The translations under genes were made by a program, and so were the position numbers. From Streptomyces sp. PsTaAH-137 (GTDB lineage: Bacteria > Actinomycetota > Actinomycetes > Streptomycetales > Streptomycetaceae), in assembly GCF_003259365.1 (NCBI RefSeq), contig NZ_QLLY01000003.1, positions 248,001-312,000 on the forward strand: 64,000 bases of DNA. Reading direction: 5' to 3'. Below are positions 27,312 through 37,676 of the stretch, piece after piece. A model generated the notes under the pieces. It was not told the DNA's origin. It saw only the letters and a program-made list of their open reading frames with translations, and did not search any database. Position 1 is the stretch's first letter. Every line of letters starts with the position of its first letter.

Positions 27312-27467
27312 GCAGGGAAGGCGTGAAACCGACGGGCGACCGGCAGGGGATCGATGGGAGAGACATGCATCACGTCTCTTCACGTACAGCCATCGGCTCC
27401 CGAAGTGAGTCCGCGAAGCGTGGGCCTCAGTCTCACTCTGAGGCATGTTTGAGCGGTGAAATGCGTC

Positions 27468-27473
27468 TATAGT
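27468..27473 (+). promoter_or_regulatory. -10 element of the LCP gene promoter
   Basis: TATAGT, with TGTTTG 16 bases upstream as a possible -35. It implies a 5' UTR of about 125 nt before the ATG at 27606, with GGAGG at 27590-27594. Confidence 0.45.
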
Positions 27474-27605
27474 GCTGCGACGTCCGGCTGACCCCACGCG
27501 CGCCGGCACGGCACGACCCCGGACCCGTTCCCGCCTCGGCGATCCCCCACTCCGGCTCTCACGTGCACCCATCTGACGTCCGCCGCCCCGGAGGATTGCG
27601 ATCCC

Positions 27606-28685
27606 ATGAGTCATGCCACCGCCACGCCCAGCCGACGACGCGGCAAGGCCCCACGGCGCGAGCGCACCCGCGGTCAGCGCATCCGCCGCATCATCCTCTG
27701 GTCGCTGCTGGTCGTGGTGCTGGCCGCGGGCGGTACCGGCTACTGGCTCTACAGCAGCCTCAACGGCAACATCGACGGCGTCGACCTCGACAAGGCGATC
27801 GGCACCGACCGCCCCGAGAAGCTGCCGACCAGCGGGACCAACGTGCTGGTCCTCGGCTCCGACTCGCGGGCCGGGGCCAACGCGAAGCTGAAGACCGGCA
27901 ATGTCTCCGGCGCCCGCTCGGACACCGCCCTCGTGATGCACATACCCGAGGGCCGCAAGCAGGCCACGGCCGTCAGCATCCCGCGCGACACCCTCGTCAC
28001 CCGCCCCGAGTGCACCAAGACCGATGGCACGACCGTGCCGTCGGCGAAGCGTGTGATGTTCAACTCCGTGTACTCGCTGGCCGGTCCGGCCTGTGTGGTC
28101 AAGACCGTCGAGAAGATGTCCGGGGTGCGCCTCGACCACTTCATGGAGATCGACTTCGCGGGCTTCAAGGATCTCGTCGACGCCATCGGCGGCGTGAACG
28201 TCACGGTCGACCAGGCGATCCACGACAAGTCCAGCGGGCTCGACCTGACCAAGGGCACCCACAAGCTGAACGGCACCGAGTCCCTCGCCTTCGTCCGCAC
28301 CCGGCACGGCATCGGCGACGGCAGCGACCTCGGCCGCATCGGTCTCCAGCAGCAGTTCATGATCGCGCTGCTGAGCGAGATCAAGAAGCAGGATCTGCTG
28401 GGCAGTCCCACCAAGAGCTACAAGATCGCGGACAGCCTCACCGCGTCGCTGACCACCGACTCCGAGCTCGCCAACCTCAAGGCGCTCGCCGAGTTCGGCC
28501 GCAGCCTCAAGGGGGTCGACCCGGAGACGATGGAGACGATCATGCTGCCCGTGCAGTACGACACCGCCGACCCCAACCGGGTCGTCGCCGCCGAGCCGCA
28601 GGCCACGCAGCTGTGGAAGGCCCTGCGCACCGGCGCCGAGATCCCCGAGTCGGCGAAGAAGTCGCCCGCGACCGGCGGGAACTGA
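27606..28685 (+). CDS. LytR-CpsA-Psr (LCP) family cell-wall polymer ligase
   Basis: This 359-residue membrane-anchored protein has a basic cytoplasmic N-terminus, one TM helix (about residues 31-50) and an extracellular LCP domain (about 75-240). Typical motifs are NVLVLGSDSRAG, ARSDTALVMHI, AVSIPRDTLV, FNSVYSLAG, and RTRHGIGDGSDLGRIGLQQQF with the lipid-phosphate-binding Arg residues. LCP enzymes transfer lipid-linked glycopolymers to peptidoglycan. Placement opposite the TagF operon suggests it attaches that polymer to the wall. It ends in a strong terminator. Confidence 0.92.
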   Translation: MSHATATPSRRRGKAPRRERTRGQRIRRIILWSLLVVVLAAGGTGYWLYSSLNGNIDGVDLDKAIGTDRPEKLPTSGTNVLVLGSDSRAGANAKLKTGNVSGARSDTALVMHIPEGRKQATAVSIPRDTLVTRPECTKTDGTTVPSAKRVMFNSVYSLAGPACVVKTVEKMSGVRLDHFMEIDFAGFKDLVDAIGGVNVTVDQAIHDKSSGLDLTKGTHKLNGTESLAFVRTRHGIGDGSDLGRIGLQQQFMIALLSEIKKQDLLGSPTKSYKIADSLTASLTTDSELANLKALAEFGRSLKGVDPETMETIMLPVQYDTADPNRVVAAEPQATQLWKALRTGAEIPESAKKSPATGGN

Positions 28686-28730
28686 CAGAGCGGAGGGGGC
28701 GGGCGCCGGGCGCCCGCCCCCTCCGCTCTG
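28686..28730. terminator. terminator between the LCP gene and propeller paralog 2
   Basis: Perfect 20-bp arms (28686-28705 and 28711-28730) with a 5-base loop begin at the LCP stop codon. They can serve both convergent genes. Confidence 0.85.
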
Positions 28731-28761
28731 TCCCGAGCACACCCCGGATCGGACTCCCGCC

Positions 28762-29847
28762 TCAGATCCGGTACCAGTCCCCCAGCGAGAGCCCGGAGCC
28801 GGCCGCCTGATGTGTGATCCACACCGTGCCCGACTCGTCGACCGCGGCGAGCGTGAGCGCTCCGTGCCCGTCCACGGCGAGCCCGGGACCGCCCACGCAG
28901 CCACGCCCGGTGTCCGACCACCACAGGCCGTTCGCCTCCGACTCGGATACGAACGCCGCCAGTTGGACCGTCCCGGTGACGCCCCGGTGGGCGAGGACCG
29001 TGCAGTCGTAGCCGTCGACGTACGCGCGTGCTGCCGCGATCTGGGTGTCGTCCGCACCGCCGCCGACGGCGACCGGCCACACGCCGGGGCGCTGCGCGAT
29101 CAGTCCGCCCGCACGGTCCGCCCAGTAGTACGTGATCCGCTCTCGCGCCGTCTCCACACCGGCGACCGAACCCACGGCGGGCGTCTGCGGGATGTCGTAG
29201 CCGCGCAGGAAGTCCCCGCCGGGCTCGGTCTGGTACCAGTGCAGCGCGGCACGCCGACCGGGGGCGAGCAGTTCGACGCGGCCGGAGGCGGTCACCGCCG
29301 GGGCCAGCCCGTGCAGGGCCTGGTCGCCGCCGAGGTCCTGCCAGGGCAGCCACTTGCCGCCCTTGCCCTCGCGGCGCAGGTGCACCCCGCCCGCGCCGTC
29401 GCGCACGAAGACATGGACGGTTCCGTCGTGGTCGACGGCGCCCGCGGGGCGGCCGAACTTCCGCGCCCCTTCCAGGTCCTTGAACGGATTGCCGAGCCCG
29501 CGCCACTCCGAGAGCGGGCGGCCCGTCTGGTACTGGATGGCGTGCACGATGTCGACGGTCATCGCGCCGTCGGGGCGTCTGCGGTCCCGGCGGCCCAGGA
29601 AGTGGACATAGCCGTCCGCACCCTGCACCAGGGAGACGAAGCGGGTGCGCGGCGCGGGCAGCAGATCCGGCTCGCTCCAGCGCGGCACGCCCGGGCGCTC
29701 CTGCGTCCAGCGCCGGATGCCGTCCTTCACGGGGAGGTAGGCGGTCAGCCGCCCGTCCTTGCCGAGGAACAGCCAGCGGCCGCCCTCGACGCCGACCGGC
29801 TCCGGGGTCCGGCTCGACGACTCCCCGCTCACGGTGCTCATCGGCAT
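28762..29847 (-). CDS. lectin-like beta-propeller protein (PLL-like), paralog 2
   Basis: This 361-residue paralog of the 16719 gene has the same blade pattern (GAVDHDGTVHVFVRDGAGG, AVTASGRVELLAPGRRAALHWYQ, LAVDGHGALTLAAVDESGTVWI) and a C-terminal half resembling that protein. It has no signal peptide. An AT-rich promoter precedes it (TGTCAA, 17 bp, TAGTAA on the reverse strand around 29905-29935). ATG 29847 or 29841 are both possible. Like paralog 1 it sits at an edge of the surface-polymer island. Carbohydrate binding is an inference from the fold. Confidence 0.65.
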   Translation of the reverse strand: MPMSTVSGESSSRTPEPVGVEGGRWLFLGKDGRLTAYLPVKDGIRRWTQERPGVPRWSEPDLLPAPRTRFVSLVQGADGYVHFLGRRDRRRPDGAMTVDIVHAIQYQTGRPLSEWRGLGNPFKDLEGARKFGRPAGAVDHDGTVHVFVRDGAGGVHLRREGKGGKWLPWQDLGGDQALHGLAPAVTASGRVELLAPGRRAALHWYQTEPGGDFLRGYDIPQTPAVGSVAGVETARERITYYWADRAGGLIAQRPGVWPVAVGGGADDTQIAAARAYVDGYDCTVLAHRGVTGTVQLAAFVSESEANGLWWSDTGRGCVGGPGLAVDGHGALTLAAVDESGTVWITHQAAGSGLSLGDWYRI

Positions 29848-29971
29848 GACCGGTGCCACCCTCCCACTGAGTTCTCTTCCGGTTCTGACGCCCGGAACCT
29901 GAAATTTACTATCATATGCAGCCAAGTCTTGACAGGGGAGGGTCAAGTGGGGTGACCCGAGTCTCAGGAGC

Positions 29972-29999
29972 CAGGTCTCAGGGGTCAGGTCTCAAAGGT
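29972..29999. repeat. two tandem 14-bp repeats CAGGTCTCARRGGT
   Basis: CAGGTCTCAGGGGT and CAGGTCTCAAAGGT follow each other directly upstream of the propeller-2 promoter and reach the stop codon of the GT-C gene. A related copy (GAGTCTCAGGAG) precedes them. Confidence 0.5.
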
Positions 30000-31483
30000 C
30001 AGGATTTGAGGAGGGCGGACTCGCGCGGCCGGTAGAGCACCGCACCGTCGACGTCGCCGACCCGCTCGTACCCCACCAACATCCGCCCCAAGGCCCCCAC
30101 CCTCCCCACCCCATAAGGACCACCCCGCGAATCGTCCACCACCAGCCCCGGAGGCCGGGCCGCGAACTCCGCGCGGAAGGTGCGCCAGGTGCCCGGTACC
30201 GCCCACCGCTCCCCCACCCGCCCCCCGTCCCGCCCCCCGCTGTAATTGGTGAGCAGCCCCGCCGTCAGGAAGCGGGTGGCCGGGGGGCGGTCCGCCAGCC
30301 AGTATGTTTCCGGGTGCATGCCCCAGATCAGGACCGGGTCGTGCGGGGCGGTCCGGGCGCGTACGGCGTCGGCGACGCGCTCGGCGTGGGTGAGGTCGGG
30401 GCGTGGGGCGAGCAGGCCCCAGGCGATGAAGAGGGCGCAGCAGCAGGCGGAGACGAGGAGGGAGCGCGAGAGGCGTTCGCGCGGGAGGGGCTGGAGCGCC
30501 GCCGTGGCCAGGAGGGCCAGGGGCGGGGTGAGTTGGAGGTAGTAGTGGCCGAAGAAGTGGAAACCGGCCAGGACCGCCGCGCCCGACGACGCCAGCCAGA
30601 GCCACAGGTCGCCGTGGCCCGTGCGGGCGATGCGCAGGACGCGGACGACGGGCGGCAGGATGCCCGCGCAGGCCACGCCGAGGATCGCCGCGTTCACCAA
30701 CCCTCGTACGAGGACGTGGAGTTCGGAGCCGGTGAACGAGGCGTACGCGCCCGAACCCGTCACCGTCCAGAACAGGAAACCGGCGGGGTCGGTGGCCCAG
30801 GCCGCCGCGAGGACCGGGGCCGTCACGCCCACCGCGCACCGCACCGCGCCCGCCCGCGGCGCCCCGCACCGCCACAGCGTCCAGGCCACCGGGAGCAGCA
30901 CGGCCGCGCCGGTCTGCTTGGTGAGGAAGGCGCCCGCGACCGCCGCGCCGCACCAGCCCCAGCGGCGGCGGTCGGCGCACCACACGGCCGCCGCGGTCCA
31001 CGGCAGCATGAACACCTCGAAGGTCGCGGCCTGGGCGTCCTCCGGGTTGAGCCCGACGGAGATCAGCAGGTACAGCACGCCCGCCGTGCGTCCCGCGCCG
31101 TCGCCCCAGCGGCGTCGCGCGGTCGACGCGAGCAGCACCGCCGTCACCAACTGCGCTGCCACGGCGCACCACTTGACCGGGGTGAGCGACTGCGACCCGA
31201 AGAGGGCGAACACCGCTTCGTACAGCCAGGGCACGAACGGCGGTTTGCGGTCCACCACCGTCTCGTAGAGCGTGCCGCCCTGTGCGAGGAGCCGGGCCTG
31301 GACGGCGAGATAGCCCTCGTCGGGGTTCCACAGCGGCTGCGCGAAGGACGGCACGCGGGTGGCGCAGGCGAGGAGGGCGAGCAGCGGGAGCAGCCGTCTC
31401 CAGTAGCCGGGGCGGTAAGAGTGCGGGGCGGCGCGGCGGGCGTCGGACACGTACGGTAGCGACTGCGGCGCCTGGGTGAGCAT
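29999..31483 (-). CDS. GT-C family membrane glycosyltransferase (PMT/ArnT-like)
   Basis: This 494-residue polytopic protein has about ten hydrophobic helices. The first extracytoplasmic loop contains WNPDEGYLAVQARLLA, with the Asp-Glu pair that marks GT-C transferases using polyprenyl-phosphate sugars. RKPPFVPWLYEAVFALFG and GHYYLQLTPPLALL resemble PMT_2/glycosyltransferase-39 proteins. The C-terminal part (HPETYWLADRPPATRF) forms the external domain. It probably adds a sugar from a lipid donor to a wall polymer or protein. ATG at 31483 follows TAGTTT by seven bases, consistent with a leaderless transcript. An upstream TTG would add three residues. Confidence 0.75.
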   Translation of the reverse strand: MLTQAPQSLPYVSDARRAAPHSYRPGYWRRLLPLLALLACATRVPSFAQPLWNPDEGYLAVQARLLAQGGTLYETVVDRKPPFVPWLYEAVFALFGSQSLTPVKWCAVAAQLVTAVLLASTARRRWGDGAGRTAGVLYLLISVGLNPEDAQAATFEVFMLPWTAAAVWCADRRRWGWCGAAVAGAFLTKQTGAAVLLPVAWTLWRCGAPRAGAVRCAVGVTAPVLAAAWATDPAGFLFWTVTGSGAYASFTGSELHVLVRGLVNAAILGVACAGILPPVVRVLRIARTGHGDLWLWLASSGAAVLAGFHFFGHYYLQLTPPLALLATAALQPLPRERLSRSLLVSACCCALFIAWGLLAPRPDLTHAERVADAVRARTAPHDPVLIWGMHPETYWLADRPPATRFLTAGLLTNYSGGRDGGRVGERWAVPGTWRTFRAEFAARPPGLVVDDSRGGPYGVGRVGALGRMLVGYERVGDVDGAVLYRPRESALLKS

Positions 31484-31555
31484 GCACGCCAAACTATCCG
31501 GCCCCGCAGTTCCAGCCGAAGCGGGACATACGGGGCCGGGAGAATGGATTGCCGG

Positions 31556-33130
31556 TTACCGGGAGTTGTCGGCTCCGGTGTGCGCGGCGGCGCGGCTGTG
31601 CCGGCGCCCGTACGCGAAGTAGATGACCACGCCGATGACCATCCACACGGCGAACCGCAGCCAGGTCTCCACCGACAGGTTCAGCATCAGCCACACCGAG
31701 CACGCCACCGACGCGATCGGCAGGACGGGCACCCACGGGGCCTTGAAGCCGCGCGGCAGATCGGGCCGGGTGCGGCGCAGGATGAGCACGCCGACGGCCA
31801 CGATCACGAAGGCGAACAGGGTGCCGATGTTGACCAGCTTCGACAGCTCGGTCAGGGAGACGAAGCCCGCGACGAGCGCGGTGATCAGCCCGAGGATGAT
31901 CGTCGAGCGGTACGGCGTGCGGAATGTGGGGTGGACGGCGCTGAAGACCGGCGGCAGCAGTCCGTCGCGGCTCATCGCGAAGAAGACGCGGCTCTGGCCG
32001 AGCAGCAGGATCATGCAGACGACGGTGAGGCCGACGACCGCGCCGAAGGAGATGACGCCCGCCCAGAACGGGTGACCGACCGCCTTGAACGCCTCCGCGA
32101 GCGGCGCGTCCGCGTCGAGGTCCTTGTAGCTCTGCATGCCGGTGACGACGGCGGCCACGGCGCAGTAGAGGACCGTGCAGATGGCGAGCGAGCCGAGGAT
32201 GCCGCGCGGCACGTCCTTCTGCGGGTTGCGGGTCTCCTCGGCGGCCGTGGCGACGACGTCGAAGCCGATGTAGGCGAAGAAGACGACGGCGGCGGCCGTG
32301 AAGATGCCCATGATGCCGAAGCTGGACGGGGTGAATCCGGCGATGCCTTCGAGGAGTGTCTGCGACAGGCCGGAGCCGCCCTCGGTCGCCTTGCTCGGCG
32401 GGATGTACGGGGAGTAGTTGGAGCCCTTGATGAAGAAGGCGCCGACCGCGATCACGATCAGGACGACGACGACCTTGATGGCGACGACCACCGAGGTGAC
32501 CCAGGCGGACAGCTTCATGCCGAGGACGACGACCGTCATGACCGCGAGGACGAGCAGGAACGCGGGCAGGTTGAAGGTGAAGCCGCTGCCCTCCCCCGGT
32601 CCGCGCAGCGCCTCGGGCAGCGGGATGCCCCAGCTGTCGAGCAGCGACTGGACGTACCCGGACCAGCCGACGGCGACGGTGGCGCAGCCCAGTGCCAGTT
32701 CGAGGATCAGGTCCCAGCCGATGATCCAGGCCGGGAACTCGCCGAGCGAGGCGAAGGCGAAGGTGTACGCGGATCCCGCGACCGGGACCGTCGAGGCGAA
32801 CTCGGCGTAGCAGAGCGCGGCGAGCGCGCAGACGACGGCCGCGATGGCGAAGGCGATGGTGACCGCCGGGCCCGCGTAGTCGGTGGCGGCGGTGCCGGTG
32901 ATGACGAAGATCCCGGAGCCGATGACGACCCCGACGCCGAAGACGGTGAGGTCGAGCGCCGAGAGGGACTTCTTGAGCCGGTGCTCGGGCTCCTCGGTGT
33001 CCTTGATGGACTGTTCGATGGACTTGGTGCGCAACAGGCCGCTCGTCCGCCGGGTACCCGGCTCCGGGCCTGAGTCTGGCTGCGTGGTCACCGGCATACC
33101 TCCATGCGGCTCGCTCCTCCGTCTCGACAT
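31556..33130 (-). CDS. APC-family amino-acid permease (cationic amino acid transporter type)
   Basis: This 524-residue protein has 12 or more membrane helices. The first is preceded by the family motif KKSLSALDLTVFGVGVVIGSGIFVITG, with Gly-Ser-Gly in the unwound substrate site. GSAYTFAFASLGEFPAWIIGWDLILE is the second family signature. It is related to YfnA/CAT-type permeases, so basic or broad amino acids are plausible; the sequence does not fix the substrate. The start at 33130 (MSRRRSEP) is used; 33097 is an alternative and removes 11 residues. Confidence 0.85.
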   Translation of the reverse strand: MSRRRSEPHGGMPVTTQPDSGPEPGTRRTSGLLRTKSIEQSIKDTEEPEHRLKKSLSALDLTVFGVGVVIGSGIFVITGTAATDYAGPAVTIAFAIAAVVCALAALCYAEFASTVPVAGSAYTFAFASLGEFPAWIIGWDLILELALGCATVAVGWSGYVQSLLDSWGIPLPEALRGPGEGSGFTFNLPAFLLVLAVMTVVVLGMKLSAWVTSVVVAIKVVVVLIVIAVGAFFIKGSNYSPYIPPSKATEGGSGLSQTLLEGIAGFTPSSFGIMGIFTAAAVVFFAYIGFDVVATAAEETRNPQKDVPRGILGSLAICTVLYCAVAAVVTGMQSYKDLDADAPLAEAFKAVGHPFWAGVISFGAVVGLTVVCMILLLGQSRVFFAMSRDGLLPPVFSAVHPTFRTPYRSTIILGLITALVAGFVSLTELSKLVNIGTLFAFVIVAVGVLILRRTRPDLPRGFKAPWVPVLPIASVACSVWLMLNLSVETWLRFAVWMVIGVVIYFAYGRRHSRAAAHTGADNSR

Positions 33131-33182
33131 GATCGGGACGAGTAGGCACCGGATACCCGGTCAGTCACGGGTATTCACGCGA

Positions 33183-33224
33183 ATGGGCCGGTCGAACCAC
33201 CCGAAGGTGGCTCGACCGGCCCAT
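33183..33224. terminator. terminator after dxs
   Basis: Arms of 19 bases (33183-33201 and 33206-33224) with a CGAA loop and one mismatch lie 17 bp after the dxs stop on the minus strand. Confidence 0.8.
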
Positions 33225-33240
33225 CGGGTCGGTACGACGA

Positions 33241-35163
33241 TCAGTCGCGCGCCGGCTCCATCTCCTCGGCGACGGAGTGCTCCCGGCGGCCGTCCAGCTT
33301 CGACACCAGACCGGTGACCTGGCGGGCGATGTCCGGGGCGGTCAGGCCGATCTCCGCCATGACCTCCTTGCGGGAGGCGTGGTCGAGGAAGCGCGGCGGG
33401 ATGCCGAAGTCGCGCAGCGGCACGTCGACGCCCGCGTCGCGCAGGGCCTGCGCGATCGAGGAGCCGACACCGCCGACGCGGGAGTTGTCCTCGACGGTGA
33501 CGACGACGCGGTGGCGCTCGGCGAGCGGGGCCATCGCCTCGTCGACCGGCTTGACCCAGCGCGGGTCGACGACGGTCGTGGTGATGCCCTGCTTGTCGAG
33601 CAGGTCGGCGATCTCCAGGCACATCGGCGCGAGGGCGCCGACGGAGACGAGGAGCACGTCGGGCCGGTCGGAACCGGGCTCGCGAAGCACGTCCATGCCG
33701 CCGACCGTGCCAACCGCCTCGACGGCGGGGCCGACCGCGCCCTTGGAGTAGCGGACGACCGTGGGCGCGTCCTCGACCTGGACGGCCTCGCGCAGCTGGG
33801 CGCGGACCTGGTCGGCGTCGCGCGGCGCGGCGATCCGGATGCCGGGGACGACCTGGAGCAGCGACATGTCCCACATGCCGTTGTGCGAGGCGCCGTCGGT
33901 GCCGGTGACGCCCGCCCGGTCCAGCACGAACGTCACTCCGCACTTGTGCAGGGCGACGTCCATCAGGACCTGGTCGAAGGCGCGGTTCAGGAACGTCGCG
34001 TAGACCGCGAAGACCGGGTGCAGGCCGCCGTGGGCGAGGCCCGCCGCGCTGACCGCGCCGTGCTGCTCCGCGATGCCGACGTCGTAGACGCGGTCGGGGA
34101 AGGCCTTGGCGAACTTGTCGAGGCCGACCGGCTGGAGCATCGCGGCGGTGATCGCGACGATGTCCTCGCGCTCCTGGCCGAGCTTGAGCATCTCGTCGCC
34201 GAAGACGGAGGTCCAGTCGGCGCCCGCGGCCTTGATGGGCAGGCCGGTGTCGGGGTGGATCGGGCCGATGCCGTGGAAGCGGTCGGCCTCGTCCTCCAGG
34301 GCCGGGCGGTAGCCGCGGCCCTTCTCGGTGAGGCAGTGCACGATGACCGGGCCGCCGAACCGCTTGGCGCGGATGAGGGCCGACTCCAGGGCCTCCATGT
34401 CGTGGCCGTCGATGGGTCCCACGTACTTCAGGCCGAGGTCCTCGAACATGCCCTGCGGGGCGATGAAGTCCTTGAGGCCCTTCTTCGCGCCGTGCAGCGT
34501 CTCGTAGAGGGGCTTGCCGACGACCGGGGTGCGCTCCAGGAGGTCCTTGCCGCGGGCCAGGAAGCGCTCGTAGCCGTCCGTGGTGCGCAGGGTCGCCAGG
34601 TGGTTGGCGAGGCCGCCGATGGTGGGCGCGTAGCTGCGCTCGTTGTCGTTGACGACGATCACCAGCGGGCGGTCCTTGGCGGCCGCGATGTTGTTCAGCG
34701 CCTCCCAGGCCATGCCGCCGGTCAGCGCGCCGTCGCCGATGACCGCGACGACGTGGTCGTCGGTGCGGCGCAGCTCGTTCGCCTTGGCGATGCCGTCGGC
34801 CCAGCCGAGGACCGTGGAGGCGTGGCTGTTCTCGATGACGTCGTGCTCGGACTCGGCCTGCGAGGGGTAGCCGGACAGGCCGCCCTTCATCTTCAGCCTG
34901 GAGAAGTCCTGGCGGCCGGTGAGCAGCTTGTGCACATAGGACTGGTGTCCGGTGTCGAAGAGGATCTTGTCCTTCGGCGACTCGAAGACCCGATGCAGGG
35001 CGAGGGTGAGCTCGACCACGCCGAGGTTCGGCCCGAGGTGGCCGCCGGTCTTGGATACCGCGTCGACGAGGAAGGTCCGGATCTCATCCGCCAGCTGGTC
35101 CAGCTGCTCCAGGCTGAGCCGGTCCAGATCGCGCGGTCCCGTGATGCGGGTCAGCAGCGGCAC
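33241..35163 (-). CDS. dxs: 1-deoxy-D-xylulose-5-phosphate synthase
   Basis: This 640-residue thiamine-diphosphate enzyme condenses pyruvate and glyceraldehyde-3-phosphate as the first step of the MEP isoprenoid pathway. The TPP/Mg motif is [16 protein letters not shown]...VNDN (about residues 150-180). [20 protein letters not shown] and [18 protein letters not shown] are Dxs hallmarks. GTG at 35163 is chosen because AAGGAGG lies six bases upstream and the protein then starts like other Streptomyces Dxs. It is probably one of two dxs copies in the genome, as in S. coelicolor (recollection). The isoprenoid product could feed lipid carriers for wall polymers. Confidence 0.95.
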   Translation of the reverse strand: MPLLTRITGPRDLDRLSLEQLDQLADEIRTFLVDAVSKTGGHLGPNLGVVELTLALHRVFESPKDKILFDTGHQSYVHKLLTGRQDFSRLKMKGGLSGYPSQAESEHDVIENSHASTVLGWADGIAKANELRRTDDHVVAVIGDGALTGGMAWEALNNIAAAKDRPLVIVVNDNERSYAPTIGGLANHLATLRTTDGYERFLARGKDLLERTPVVGKPLYETLHGAKKGLKDFIAPQGMFEDLGLKYVGPIDGHDMEALESALIRAKRFGGPVIVHCLTEKGRGYRPALEDEADRFHGIGPIHPDTGLPIKAAGADWTSVFGDEMLKLGQEREDIVAITAAMLQPVGLDKFAKAFPDRVYDVGIAEQHGAVSAAGLAHGGLHPVFAVYATFLNRAFDQVLMDVALHKCGVTFVLDRAGVTGTDGASHNGMWDMSLLQVVPGIRIAAPRDADQVRAQLREAVQVEDAPTVVRYSKGAVGPAVEAVGTVGGMDVLREPGSDRPDVLLVSVGALAPMCLEIADLLDKQGITTTVVDPRWVKPVDEAMAPLAERHRVVVTVEDNSRVGGVGSSIAQALRDAGVDVPLRDFGIPPRFLDHASRKEVMAEIGLTAPDIARQVTGLVSKLDGRREHSVAEEMEPARD

Positions 35164-35182
35164 CCGTGCCTCCTTGCAGTAG

Positions 35183-35218
35183 AGCTGTAGTAGCTGGTTG
35201 AGCTGTTCGAGCTTGCCG
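35183..35218 (-). repeat. four 9-nt-spaced AGCT repeats in the dxs 5' UTR
   Basis: AGCTGTAGT, AGCTGGTTG, AGCTGTTCG and AGCTTGCCG (plus-strand reading) follow each other without gaps. They lie between a minus-strand TAGACT -10 (35228-35233) and the dxs ribosome-binding site, so they should be transcribed in the leader RNA. Confidence 0.55.
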
Positions 35219-35227
35219 GGTCTGTCG

Positions 35228-35233
35228 AGTCTA
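35228..35233 (-). promoter_or_regulatory. -10 element of the dxs promoter
   Basis: TAGACT on the minus strand (TANNNT), predicting a leader of about 58 nt before the GTG at 35163. Confidence 0.4.
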
Positions 35234-35278
35234 ATGTTCCGCCGTTGCGAGCGGCGTCCGGGCCGTGCGTTCGGGGCA

Positions 35279-35318
35279 TGACTGTGCCCGGCGTCACCGT
35301 TGACACCGGGCACAGTCA
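35279..35318 (-). terminator. terminator of the xylFGH-like operon
   Basis: Perfect 13-bp arms (35279-35291/35306-35318, TGACTGTGCCCGG) with a 14-base loop, just after the permease stop at 35345. Confidence 0.8.
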
Positions 35319-35344
35319 GTCCGGGAATCCCAGCTCAGAAGGGG

Positions 35345-36654
<1,310 letters not shown>

Positions 36655-36658
<4 letters not shown>

Positions 36659-37437
36659 TTCTGAGCCTCCGCGTTGCTGCGCGCCGCACGACGGGTCACG
36701 GCGTTGTCCGTGGCGCCGGTGATGGCGGAGATGATCTCTTCCTGCGAGGTCGTCTTGACCTCGAACACGCCGTTGTTGCGGCCGAGCCGGAGCACGGCGA
36801 CCTTGTCGGCGACGGCCTTCACATCGGCCATGTTGTGGCTGATGAGGATGACCGCGTGGCCGCGCTCGCGCAGACGCTCGACGAGGTCGAGGACCTGGGC
36901 GGTCTGCTCGACGCCGAGGGCCGCGGTGGGCTCGTCGAGGATGACCAGCTTGGGCTCGCCGAGCATGGAGCGGGCGATGGCCACGACCTGGCGCTGACCG
37001 CCGGAGAGCGAGGCGATCGGGATGCGCACGCTCGGGATGCGGATCGACAGCGTCTGGAGCAGTTCGCGGGAACGGCGCTCCATCTCGACCTCGTCGAGGA
37101 CGCCGCGGCGCTTGATCTCGCGGCCCAGGAACAGGTTGCCGACGACATCGATGTTGTCGCACAGTGCGAGGTCCTGGTAGACGGTCGCGATGCCCAGGTG
37201 CTGGGCGTCCTGCGGCTTGTTGACCGCGACGGCCTTGCCGTCCCACTCGATGACACCGTCATCGATGGGGTGCACACCGGCGATCGTCTTGACCAGGGTG
37301 GACTTGCCGGCGCCGTTGTCGCCGACCAGGGCGACCACCTCTCCGGCGTGGACCTCGAGCTCGACGTCGGTGAGCGCCTGAACGGCACCGAATCGCTTCG
37401 AGACCCCGCGCAACGCCAGCACAGGCGTAGCGGACAC
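36655..37437 (-). CDS. xylG: sugar ABC transporter ATP-binding protein, XylG-like
   Basis: This 260-residue single ATPase domain has Walker A GDNGAGKST, signature LSGGQRQV, Walker B LVILDEPTAAL and switch His in ILISHNM. Many sugar importers of this class have two fused ATPase domains; this one has one, as in the FrcA-type actinobacterial systems. GTG at 37437 is preferred because GAAGGAG lies nine bases upstream; ATG 37446 would sit directly against it. It is coupled to the permease (GTGA). Confidence 0.9.
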
Positions 37438-37512
37438 GTGAACCATCTCCTTCGCCGCCAAAGGCCTGACCCGGCGGGAGGTTGAACCAAGAAGTATGAG
37501 GGGGGTTGTTCC

Positions 37513-37564
37513 GTCCGGCGCCGCGCCGTTGAGCTGCGGGGCTGTCGGCGGCGGGGCGCCGGAC
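37513..37564 (-). terminator. stem-loop between xylF and xylG, attenuator or mRNA-processing element
   Basis: Arms GTCCGGCGCC and GGCGCCGGAC are perfect, with further inner CG pairing. An intercistronic hairpin right after the binding-protein gene is typical of operons that need more binding protein than membrane components. Confidence 0.6.
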
Positions 37565-37676
37565 GTGTCTTCCACGGGAGCGCTCCTACGAGGAGTGCGC
37601 AAGTCCCGTACGGAACAGCGGAGTCACCGGGTCGGCGGGTCGGACGACCGCGCCGGTCCCGGCGGCTCCGGTCGGC

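Larger units (their letters stand above)
27127..27605. other. 479-bp AT-richer divergent promoter region of the surface-polymer operon and LCP gene
   Basis: There is no gene here. The stretch 27180-27300 is markedly AT-rich for this chromosome. It contains the AGGTCTAGACCT palindrome (27300-27311), a hairpin GCCTCAG/CTGAGGC (27424-27430/27438-27444) and a TATAGT -10 (27468-27473). Confidence 0.7.

Noticed and set aside
33241..35313. Longer dxs frame adding about 50 residues upstream of GTG 35163
   Set aside because: The extension is Leu/Gln-repeat sequence created by the 9-nt repeats. A good ribosome site precedes 35163, and known Dxs proteins begin there.
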